Positions 7,905 to 13,401 of a stretch of DNA of 13,446 bases are shown piece after piece. The DNA comes from an uncultured Clostridia bacterium (GTDB lineage: Bacteria > Bacillota > Clostridia > Saccharofermentanales > Fastidiosipilaceae). The notes beneath the pieces are model-generated. The model was not told the origin of the DNA and searched no databases. It saw only the letters and a list, made by a program, of their open reading frames with translations. The translations under genes were made by a program, and so were the position numbers. Location: NCBI GenBank assembly GCA_947253135.1, contig CAMXYS010000036.1, forward strand, positions 1 to 13,446. Reading direction: 5' to 3'. Numbering within the stretch: position 1 is the first letter of the stretch; each line of letters starts with the position of its first letter.

Positions 7905-8595
7905 AAATTTAAATGTTTATTATGGGGCGATCCATGCGGTCAAGGACATTGATTTCGAGGTCGAGACAGGCGAAATTGTCACCTTAATCGGGGCCAATGG
8001 AGCGGGTAAAACGACTATTTTACAGACCGTTTCGGGCCTGTTAAAGGCCAAAGATGGCGAGGTTAATTATCAGGGTGAAGATATTACTAAAAAACCGGCC
8101 TACAAAATTTTGGCAGACGGTTTGGCTCAAGTGCCGGAGGGACGGCGAATTTTCACCAGCCTGACAGTCCGAGAAAATTTAGAGATGGGTGCCTTCACCA
8201 GGGACGATAAGGCCGGTATTCAAGCGGATGTCAAAGAAATGTATAAACGTTTCCCGCGGTTGGAAGAAAGGCAACAACAGCCGGCCGGGACACTTTCCGG
8301 CGGGGAGCAGCAGATGCTGGCGATCGCCAGAGCTTTGATGTCCCGCCCCCGCCTATTGTTGTTAGATGAGCCGTCGATGGGCTTGTCACCGCTTCTAGTA
8401 CAAGAAATTTTTCGGATTATTAGAGATGTTAATGAGACGGGCACGACCATCTTGCTGGTGGAACAAAATGCTCAGCTGGCTCTCTCCGTAGCTGACCGAG
8501 GTTATGTCTTGGAGACCGGACGGATCGTGATGAGCGGTGAGGCGAAGAGTCTGCTGACTGACGAGCGCATTAAGGCTGCTTATCTGGGTGGTTAA
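7888..8595 (+). CDS. livF: LivF-type ABC ATPase
   Basis: This is the second ATPase subunit, 235 residues, partner of LivG. Walker A is GANGAGKTT (35-43), Q-loop Gln81 lies in LAQVPEGRRIF, the signature is LSGGEQQ (136-142), and Walker B is LLLLDEP (156-162). The position normally held by the H-loop histidine is Gln193 in LLVEQN, which is usual for LivF and is not a defect. The C-terminus AAYLGG is family-typical. The reading frame stays open upstream to 7855, but the start is placed at 7888. It has GAGGGG (7875-7880) at 7 bases and matches the conserved LivF N-terminus, giving a 17-base overlap with livG in another frame. Confidence 0.94.
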   Translation: MLLSVKNLNVYYGAIHAVKDIDFEVETGEIVTLIGANGAGKTTILQTVSGLLKAKDGEVNYQGEDITKKPAYKILADGLAQVPEGRRIFTSLTVRENLEMGAFTRDDKAGIQADVKEMYKRFPRLEERQQQPAGTLSGGEQQMLAIARALMSRPRLLLLDEPSMGLSPLLVQEIFRIIRDVNETGTTILLVEQNAQLALSVADRGYVLETGRIVMSGEAKSLLTDERIKAAYLGG

Positions 8596-8611
8596 TTTAA
8601 AGGAAAGAATA

Positions 8612-9289
8612 ATGGAGCCATTGACCCGTTTTCACTATGAACTGCAAACCTGTCCGCGTTGCCTGCACGAAGAGAACAGAGTCGTCTGGGATGTTGTGGA
8701 TGTGCCGGCGGATCCCGATCTAAAAGACCGCTTGCTGAAAAAGGATTTACACACCTATACCTGTGAGATGTGTGGCGACCTGCTTACTGTCAGCAGGCCC
8801 TGCTTGTACCTGGATCGCCCTCAGGCAACGGCTATTTTTTATCATCCTGGTGAGACCGTTTCAGCTGAGTGGATGAAAGCTTTAACTGACCTGGTGGACA
8901 GTATTAAAAAGCAGCGGGACGGGGCGGGAAATAAGCCCTGGCGGTTGCGTCTGGTCCACAGTATCAATGACCTTTTGGAGAAGGTGCACGTCTTGTCTGC
9001 CGGTTTGGATGACCGGATTTTAGCGGTTGTAAAAGTGGCCTTGAGAAATCGTTACCGTGAGGACGAGGGCATTAATTTTACTGACCTCTATTTCTTGGCG
9101 GCCGGTGATCGCTCTTTTTTATTTAATGTCAACACAGAAGAAAAAGCTGCCTACACGCTGGAGGTAGAAACAGCTGTTTACCTGCGGGCGGAAGCTGCCT
9201 TGCAGGCAGACTTGCCCGGGCTGGACGATGAATGGCCGGTAGTTGATGAAGCTTGGGCTGTCAACTGGCTTAACAGTAGGGCTGAATAA
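8612..9289 (+). CDS. CpXC-domain protein of unknown function
   Basis: The 225 residues open with a CpXC-type domain: CPRC (14-17), a WDVVDVPADPDLKDRLL segment, then CEMC (51-54). This pattern of two CxxC pairs about 34 residues apart, with the WD-V and DP-LK-LL sequence between them, resembles the uncharacterised CpXC family and is probably a zinc site. The rest (about 85-225) is a mixed alpha/beta region without a recognised motif. No signal peptide or membrane segment is seen, so the protein is probably cytoplasmic. The ATG at 8612 has AAAGGA (8599-8604) at 7 bases and is preferred over an in-frame GTG at 8588. It starts 16 bases after livF with no terminator between, so it should be co-transcribed with the transporter. 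No function is known; a regulatory or accessory role is only a guess. Confidence 0.8.
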   Translation: MEPLTRFHYELQTCPRCLHEENRVVWDVVDVPADPDLKDRLLKKDLHTYTCEMCGDLLTVSRPCLYLDRPQATAIFYHPGETVSAEWMKALTDLVDSIKKQRDGAGNKPWRLRLVHSINDLLEKVHVLSAGLDDRILAVVKVALRNRYREDEGINFTDLYFLAAGDRSFLFNVNTEEKAAYTLEVETAVYLRAEAALQADLPGLDDEWPVVDEAWAVNWLNSRAE

Positions 9290-9324
9290 ATAGTTTGATT
9301 TGAAAACAAGCCTCTTAATTGATT

Positions 9325-9366
9325 AAAAAAAGCAGTGCCGGAACAATTACCGGCAGCTGCTTTTTT
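9325..9366. terminator. Bidirectional terminator between the liv/CpXC operon and the zinc-ribbon gene
   Basis: A stem pairs GCAGTGCCGG (9332-9341) with CCGGC-A-(G)-CTGC (9350-9360), with one bulged G. It is flanked by an A-run on the left and TTTTTT (9361-9366) on the right, so it has a U-tract when read from either strand. It sits between the convergent stops at 9289 (+) and 9385 (-) and can end both transcripts. Confidence 0.9.
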
Positions 9367-9384
9367 AAAACGAATTGCTGTAGC

Positions 9385-10431
9385 TTAAACCAAGGGGTGG
9401 AAGTTAAAACTGACAACGTTGGGCAAAAGCAATTGACAAAGCAGGGCTTGGCAAATAAATTGCAGAGCCAGAGCCAGGAGTGCTCGCCAAAAAAACTGAT
9501 CACTGTCCGCTTTTAATATAGTTTGCTGGCTTTTGAAATCAACTAAAAAGCGAACGCCTAAGCCGGTTATCACCATAGCGGCTCCAACCATGCCGGTGCC
9601 GAAAGCAAAGCCGTTGGCCAGCAGTAAAAAGAGCTGGTAATAGAAAGAGCCGGGGATCAGAGCTCGAAAATGATCTTTAAAGGAGAGGCTTAAGTGTCGC
9701 GGTGGCCGACCGGCTACTAATTTGTAGCTGATGCCGCGCGTGGCCAAGTTCAAGCCGGACAAGAGGATGGCAGCCAGGGCTAAAAAGAGGTAAATACCAC
9801 CCATGTTCAGCTTATTGTCCGAGCGAAGGGTGGCAAAAATGAGCCAGGTGCCGAGGTTAGTATTGCTGACAATACGACTGCCTAAGGAAAAATAAAGGAC
9901 TGCCTCAACTACTTGCAGGCCGGCGAGCCAAGCAAGGGGCAGCTCGGCTGTTTCCTTGAGAGCTGCCGACGGCTGGCGCAACAGCAGTTGCAACAGCCGG
10001 CTTAGGGGCAGTCTGCCGGTTTCTCTGCCGCGGACGAAAGCTTGTTGGAAGAAGGACCTGCCCTTGTTTTGCCCGCCTTGGGTACCTTTATTTTCGGCCG
10101 CTTCAGCCCGCTTGCCCTTGCTTCGGGTTGACCGGTTCCCTTGCTTTTTTCGACCGGTGAAAAAATCGGTAAAACGGGCGGCTCGCCTTTGTTTTTCTTT
10201 GGTCCGTCCGGCGGCCTTTTGGTCGGAATCAGCAGTCGTCCGATGTCCGGCGGTGGAATTGTCCTCATCAGCGCCCTGTGGGTTGGTGGTTGCCTTTGCT
10301 GTTGAACTGTCCCGGCCAGACCTCACGTAGTCGTCTGATTTAAATTCTTGCTGCCTTTGCTGGGCATAACGGCAGCCGCAACGCTCTCCGGGCAGTAGCT
10401 TTTTCCCGCAATAAAAGCAGTATCGTTCCAT
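9385..10431 (-). CDS. Zinc-ribbon, multi-pass membrane protein of unknown function
   Basis: The 348 residues fall in three parts. The N-terminus carries a short zinc-ribbon-like knuckle, Cys5-x2-Cys8-x9-Cys18-x-Cys20. Residues about 25-135 are a polar, low-complexity linker rich in Lys, Arg, Gln, Thr, Ala and Gly, probably disordered. From about 160 to the end there are roughly five hydrophobic helices (near 163-183, 211-231, 259-278, 279-297 and 313-337). Proteins with an N-terminal zinc ribbon and a C-terminal membrane bundle are common in Bacillota and mostly unstudied, and I cannot name a family with confidence. On the minus strand GAGGAG (complement of 10443-10448) is 11 bases before the ATG, which is rather far. 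The XRE regulator gene lies upstream on the same strand, 205 bases away, so a shared transcript is possible but not shown. Confidence 0.72.
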   Translation of the reverse strand: MERYCFYCGKKLLPGERCGCRYAQQRQQEFKSDDYVRSGRDSSTAKATTNPQGADEDNSTAGHRTTADSDQKAAGRTKEKQRRAARFTDFFTGRKKQGNRSTRSKGKRAEAAENKGTQGGQNKGRSFFQQAFVRGRETGRLPLSRLLQLLLRQPSAALKETAELPLAWLAGLQVVEAVLYFSLGSRIVSNTNLGTWLIFATLRSDNKLNMGGIYLFLALAAILLSGLNLATRGISYKLVAGRPPRHLSLSFKDHFRALIPGSFYYQLFLLLANGFAFGTGMVGAAMVITGLGVRFLVDFKSQQTILKADSDQFFWRALLALALQFICQALLCQLLLPNVVSFNFHPLV

Positions 10432-10636
10432 GCAGATGCCTACTCCTCTTAATGATTAAATCTGTATTTGATTAAAAAAAGTCTAACATAAGGGGGCAGC
10501 TATTCCTGTTTTAAAAGGTAAAAGGTTTGTAACGAAAATCTGATCAGACAGTCATAAGCGTCAGAAAAAGGGAAGAAACACCGGAAAAATGGCGCAAATA
10601 AGGGGGAAACGGAAGTCTCACCTACTTATTTGGGGT
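10432..10636. other. Intergenic stretch between two minus-strand genes
   Basis: These 205 bases hold no convincing gene, terminator or promoter. Two small patterns are visible. One is a perfect 10-base palindrome TCTGATCAGA (10539-10548). The other is the 9-mer ATAAGGGGG, occurring twice exactly 110 bases apart (10488-10496 and 10598-10606). Neither has an assigned role. Confidence 0.5.
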
Positions 10637-10933
10637 TTATCTGCGGTCGGAGTCAGTCCCTGCTGCAGCGGATTTTTCCGCCTGATAGGCTTGCTCGCTT
10701 TCTGCTGCAGCCTGTTGGCCAAGGACTTCCAGATCTTGCTGCAGGAGTTCTTCAAGTGAAACAGTAAAAAGATCGGCCAGTTTAATACAAGTTGCTATAG
10801 GAGGAAAGGCTTGTCCACCCTCCCATTTTTGAATCGTGGTATAGGACTTGTATCCCAAGGACCGGGCCAGATCAGCTTGAGTTAGGAAAGCACTCCGCCT
10901 CAAATAACGAATGTTTTTTCCAAAGACGGACAT
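10637..10933 (-). CDS. XRE-family HTH transcriptional regulator
   Basis: This is a small DNA-binding protein of 98 residues. Residues about 5-65 form a lambda-repressor-like HTH: NIRYLRRSAFLTQADLARSLGYKSYTTIQKWEGGQAFPPIATCIKLADLF, where TQADLA begins helix 2, the YTTIQKWE region is the recognition helix, and SLEELL closes the fold. The tail (68-98) is rich in Ala, Gln and Glu and has no recognised domain, so there is no peptidase or ligand-binding part. The start at 10933 is chosen over an in-frame ATG at 10969 because AGGAGGGG lies directly before it and the HTH fold then begins at a normal distance. It is divergent from a second HTH gene, and the 246-base gap carries repeats that may be its operators. 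The arrangement resembles a phage-type repressor pair, but no other phage genes are seen. Confidence 0.85.
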   Translation of the reverse strand: MSVFGKNIRYLRRSAFLTQADLARSLGYKSYTTIQKWEGGQAFPPIATCIKLADLFTVSLEELLQQDLEVLGQQAAAESEQAYQAEKSAAAGTDSDRR

Positions 10934-10961
10934 ATCCCCTCCTAAAGATAGATAAATTGAA

Positions 10962-10995
10962 ACAATCATCTAAGATATTAACACAATCATTAAGA
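10962..10995. repeat. Direct repeat in the divergent HTH promoter region (possible operator)
   Basis: ACAATCATCTAAGA (10962-10975) recurs as ACAATCAT-TAAGA (10983-10995), with one base missing. The start-to-start distance is 21 bases, about two helical turns, so a bound regulator would meet both copies on the same DNA face. The copies flank the possible minus-strand -10 element at 10975-10980. Confidence 0.6.
10975..10983 (-). promoter_or_regulatory. Possible extended -10 promoter of the minus-strand HTH gene
   Basis: Read on the minus strand, TGT-TAATAT (10983 down to 10975) resembles an extended -10 element (TGnTATAAT), with 4 of 6 matches in the hexamer. No good -35 box is found 16-18 bases upstream. 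It lies about 42 bases before the start codon and between the two direct repeats. This is tentative. Confidence 0.3.
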
Positions 10996-11005
10996 CCAAA
11001 GAGAC

Positions 11006-11052
11006 AAATCCTGCTTGAGAGAAAATAAAAATCAAGAATTCAGGATTTTTTT
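11006..11052 (+). other. Hairpin with T-run between the divergent HTH genes
   Basis: AAATCCTG (11006-11013) pairs with CAGGATTT (11041-11048), and CTTGA (11014-11018) pairs with TCAAG (11032-11036), leaving AATT bulged on one side and a 13-base loop. A T-run continues to 11052. It looks like an AT-rich intrinsic terminator for rightward transcription, but no gene on that strand ends here. It may insulate the downstream promoter or stop an antisense RNA. Confidence 0.4.
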
Positions 11053-11081
11053 CCAACGTTTATTAAAAGAGAATCTCTAAA

Positions 11082-11105
11082 GTTGAAACATGAATTAAAT
11101 TCAAC
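11082..11105. promoter_or_regulatory. Palindromic operator-like site over the plus-strand HTH promoter
   Basis: GTTGAA (11082-11087) and TTCAAC (11100-11105) are perfect inverted 6-mers 12 bases apart. Together they span the -35 box and the whole spacer, ending one base before the -10 box. A dimeric HTH protein bound here would block RNA polymerase. An additional short palindrome, AGAGA-A-TCTCT (11068-11078), lies just upstream. Confidence 0.6.
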
Positions 11106-11111
11106 TATGAT
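11083..11111 (+). promoter_or_regulatory. Sigma-A-type promoter of the plus-strand HTH gene
   Basis: The -35 box TTGAAA (11083-11088, 5 of 6) and the -10 box TATGAT (11106-11111, 5 of 6) are separated by exactly 17 bases. Transcription would start near 11118, about 60 bases before the start codon. The -10 hexamer is the same as that of the liv promoter. Confidence 0.75.
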
Positions 11112-11179
11112 ACATAACAAAAACATATATAGAGAAAGGGAGTGGGTGCCCTCGTATTAAAAGACCTGCAGGAGGGGCT

Positions 11180-11401
11180 ATGAAATTCAGCTTACGAGAA
11201 TTAAGAGCTAGAAAAAATGTAACACAAAGAAAAGCAGCCGCGGATCTTAAGATCAGCACAACCACCTATAATGCCTGGGAACGAGACATTTCCCGTGTCG
11301 CCATCGGGAAGGTTGCCAAAGTAGCACGCTACTTTGGGGTGCGTCTAGAGGACATCGCCTTTGATGAAGAAGACGGTGAGGCGGATAGCCATTCTTCTTA
11401 A
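11180..11401 (+). CDS. Small XRE-family HTH regulator, divergent partner
   Basis: This 73-residue protein is essentially a single lambda-repressor-like HTH domain (about 5-62): LRELRARKNVTQRKAAADLKISTTTYNAWERDISRVAIGKVAKVARYFGV. TQRKAA marks helix 2 and the STTTYNAWE region the recognition helix. A short acidic tail, DEEDGEADSHSS, follows. It is Cro-like in size. The ribosome binding site AGGAGGGG directly before the start is nearly identical to that of the opposite HTH gene, and both spacings are short (4 bases from AGGAGG). The gene has its own near-consensus promoter overlapped by a palindrome, which suggests repression by itself or by the divergent regulator. The targets are unknown; the adjacent membrane protein is a candidate. 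Confidence 0.85.
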   Translation: MKFSLRELRARKNVTQRKAAADLKISTTTYNAWERDISRVAIGKVAKVARYFGVRLEDIAFDEEDGEADSHSS

Positions 11402-11439
11402 TGTTAAAATTCCCTAACCTTGCTTTAAAAATTCTCTAA

Positions 11440-11468
11440 TTGTCATTTAGCCTCCCCTGGGTTAGACT
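11440..11468 (+). promoter_or_regulatory. Candidate promoter of the small membrane protein gene
   Basis: TTGTCA (11440-11445, 5 of 6) and TAGACT (11463-11468, 4 of 6) are 17 bases apart. Directly upstream lie ATTCTCTAA (11431-11439) and, 22 bases earlier, ATTCCCTAA (11409-11417). The TCTCTAA core also abuts the -35 region of the HTH promoter at 11074-11080. Confidence 0.45.
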
Positions 11469-11540
11469 GACGGTGTTTAGGCTGGTTAAAGAGTGGTTAT
11501 TCATTCGAGGAACCGGCAACTGACAATTAAGGAGGAGTGC

Positions 11541-11972
11541 ATGGTAAAAAGGAATATGATGCTGTTTGTAGTGTCGATCATCATGGTTATTTTTGGGGGA
11601 ATTGGTGCCATTATGGGCTTAATCGCCTTGTTTGGCAGTTTTAGTATGATGAGTGTAGTGGGCTCACTGGCCGGCACGTTCATCGTGGCTAGCATTATTA
11701 CTCTGATAACTTGCGGCTTTCAAATCTTTGTGGCCATTGTGGGCATCAGAAATGCCGATAAACCGTTCAAGGGTTCATTTTGCTTTACACTTGGTACCAT
11801 TATCCTCGCTTTGGCGGCAATTAATGTCATCTTCGGCATTGTCAACGGTGCCAATATTGTTATGGCTTTGATCGGCCTGGTCTTACCGGTGCTTTACACC
11901 ATCGGTGCCGACCAACTTAGGAAGACACCTCAACAACCGCAACCGCCCTATAACACAATGGGGCTGCGCTGA
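11541..11972 (+). CDS. Small four-helix membrane protein, unknown function
   Basis: The 143-residue protein has about four hydrophobic helices: near 7-30 (MLFVVSIIMVIFGGIGAIMGLIAL), 35-68, 80-103 and 107-122. It ends in a short polar, Pro/Gln-rich cytoplasmic-type tail, RKTPQQPQPPYNTMGLR. I recognise no catalytic or transport motif. Start 11541 has AGGAGG (11530-11535) at 5 bases and is preferred over an in-frame GTG at 11493, whose extension is polar and contains the ribosome binding site. It lies 139 bases after the HTH gene with its own candidate promoter, and ends convergently with the symporter before a shared terminator. Confidence 0.75.
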   Translation: MVKRNMMLFVVSIIMVIFGGIGAIMGLIALFGSFSMMSVVGSLAGTFIVASIITLITCGFQIFVAIVGIRNADKPFKGSFCFTLGTIILALAAINVIFGIVNGANIVMALIGLVLPVLYTIGADQLRKTPQQPQPPYNTMGLR

Positions 11973-12018
11973 CCGGTTACAGTAGGCCGGCAGCGGATCC
12001 GCAGTCAGACAAACCGGT
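11972..12018. repeat. Inverted repeat with nested palindrome downstream of the membrane protein
   Basis: ACCGGTT (11972-11978) and AACCGGT (12012-12018) are inverted copies. Between them lies the 10-base perfect palindrome GCGGATCCGC (11993-12002). The segment could fold into a three-armed structure or serve as a protein-binding site. No T-run follows, so it is not itself a terminator. Confidence 0.4.
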
Positions 12019-12047
12019 GTGTGATCATCAAGCGATCGGTGCAAAAC

Positions 12048-12087
12048 AAAAACCACCTGCTCATCATTTTGGAGCAGGTGGTTTTTT
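12048..12087. terminator. Bidirectional terminator between the membrane protein and symporter genes
   Basis: A perfect 15-base-pair stem pairs AAAAACCACCTGCTC (12048-12062) with GAGCAGGTGGTTTTT (12072-12086) around a 9-base loop. Read on either strand the stem ends in a T-run. It lies between the convergent stops at 11972 (+) and 12172 (-). Confidence 0.95.
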
Positions 12088-12171
12088 GTGGTTAACCGGT
12101 TTGCCGATAGCTTGGGGAAAGCTTTCTTGTTCCCTTTTGACCGGACTTTCAGTCAAGCTCTATTTTTGCGT

Positions 12172-13401
12172 TTAGCGAGCTAGGCCGATGGGCGAGAAGA
12201 CCAGGTACATGCAGACAATCAGCAACATCACAATGGCGGCAAACAGTTTGGCATGTTTCCAGGGGGTGGTGTCAACCACCTTGCTGTCTTCAATTATATA
12301 AGGCTCGGGTAGGGGGGCGATCTTGCCGATCACCAACTGCAAGACCAAGTTAAAGACGAACAAGGCAAACAGGATATAGAGGTAGTGCACACCTTTTAGG
12401 GCCGGTATGAAGAAAGAAATTGAGTAGAGCACGACGTGGCTGATCAGGCCGATCTTGGGCGCGATAGCCGGGACCCGTTTGCTGAAAATACCGATGATGA
12501 CAGAGGCCAGGATGGGCATGCTGTAGAAGCCGAAACAAGATTGCAAAAAGTCGTACAGGCCGGTGGGAGCCAGGCTGACAGCCGGGGCTACAGCGATGGA
12601 GACTATGGCCAAAATAGTGCCGAAGCGCTTGCCGACTTTGACCATGTGCTCGTCCGATGCCTGAGGGTTGAACATGGGCCGGTGCAAGTCCAGCGTGTAG
12701 AGGGTGACCGAGCTGTTCAAAGCCGAATTAAAGGACGACAGAATAGCCCCGAATAAAACGGCGGCGAAGAAGCCTAAGAGCCACTTGGGCAAGACCGTCA
12801 TAATTAAGGCCGGGTAGGCCATGTCAGCATTGTTGGTCAAGGCCTGGGTCTGCCCCGGTGAGAAGAGCCCTTGCCCGTGCATGTAGTAGGCCAAAAGCCC
12901 GCAGCTGGTGATGAATAGGGGGGTCAGGAGCTTCAGCAGCCCGGTATAGAGGGCGCCTTTTTGAGCTTCTTTCAAGCTTTTTGCCCCCAGTGCGCGCTGG
13001 ATGATTGACTGGTTGGTGCACCAGTAGAACATGTTGTTAGCAGCCATGCCGGTAAAGAGGACAGGCCAGGGGATCATCGGCGGGGCTGCATTCACCGGGT
13101 TGACAGCATTGAATTTATCGCCGGGTAAGACTTCCAGCAGGCTTCTAATACCTTCTGTAAAGTGACCTTGGCCAATTAAGAAAAGGGTGAGGACAGGCAG
13201 CAGTATACCGCCGATCAAGAGGCCAACGCCGTTGACGGTGTCTGATACGGCAACCGCCTTGAGGCCTCCGAAAATAGCGTAAATAGCACCGGCGATCCCG
13301 ATCAGGGTAGCTGTTACAGCGACACCGGCCAGGGGAGAGACACCGAGGGCCTTATCGATGCCGAACATCTCATTAAAAACGAGGGCGCCGGAGTATAAAA
13401 C
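12172..13401 (-). CDS. SLC5/SSS-family sodium:solute symporter, N-terminus missing
   Basis: This is a Na+-coupled transporter of the LeuT-fold SSS (SGLT-like) family. The 409 native residues begin at VLYSGALVFNEMFG, about TM3-TM4 of related proteins, so roughly 130 N-terminal residues are lost at the contig end. Visible family features are YAIFGGLKAVAVSDTVNGV (fragment 41-59), ANNMFYWCTNQSIIQRALGAKSLKEAQKG (121-149), and GAILSSFNSALNSSVTLYTLDLHRP (218-242). The SS pair in the last of these matches the Na2-site serines of the Vibrio SGLT. That similarity favours a sugar or related polyol as solute, but the substrate is not proven. An in-frame ATG near 13416 is not a real start, because it and the codons for MYKRQ come from sequencing adapter. 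No downstream partner gene is present on this strand. Confidence 0.9.
   Translation of the reverse strand, partial: VLYSGALVFNEMFGIDKALGVSPLAGVAVTATLIGIAGAIYAIFGGLKAVAVSDTVNGVGLLIGGILLPVLTLFLIGQGHFTEGIRSLLEVLPGDKFNAVNPVNAAPPMIPWPVLFTGMAANNMFYWCTNQSIIQRALGAKSLKEAQKGALYTGLLKLLTPLFITSCGLLAYYMHGQGLFSPGQTQALTNNADMAYPALIMTVLPKWLLGFFAAVLFGAILSSFNSALNSSVTLYTLDLHRPMFNPQASDEHMVKVGKRFGTILAIVSIAVAPAVSLAPTGLYDFLQSCFGFYSMPILASVIIGIFSKRVPAIAPKIGLISHVVLYSISFFIPALKGVHYLYILFALFVFNLVLQLVIGKIAPLPEPYIIEDSKVVDTTPWKHAKLFAAIVMLLIVCMYLVFSPIGLAR

Noticed and set aside
8461..8469. Missing H-loop histidine in LivF (Gln in VEQN)
   Set aside because: VEQN is the usual sequence at this position in LivF proteins.
8588..8611. 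GTG start 8 codons upstream for the CpXC gene, overlapping livF
   Set aside because: The ATG at 8612 has AAAGGA at an ideal distance. The GTG would place that ribosome binding site inside the coding region.
10432..10500. Sigma-A promoter for the zinc-ribbon membrane protein (TAGACT followed by TTTAAT on the minus strand)
   Set aside because: The spacing is 19 bases and the matches are weak in AT-rich DNA, which is not enough to call.
10934..10969. Longer N-terminus (MIVSIYLSLGGD) for the minus-strand HTH regulator
   Set aside because: There is no ribosome binding site before 10969. The extension covers the AGGAGGGG site that serves the start at 10933.
10637..11401. HTH pair as a toxin-antitoxin module or prophage remnant
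   Set aside because: Neither protein has a toxin domain, and no integrase, phage structural or attachment-site sequence is visible nearby.
11493..11540. GTG start for the small membrane protein, adding 16 residues
   Set aside because: The added residues are translated from the AGGAGG site and are polar. The ATG at 11541 gives a normal start just before the first membrane helix.
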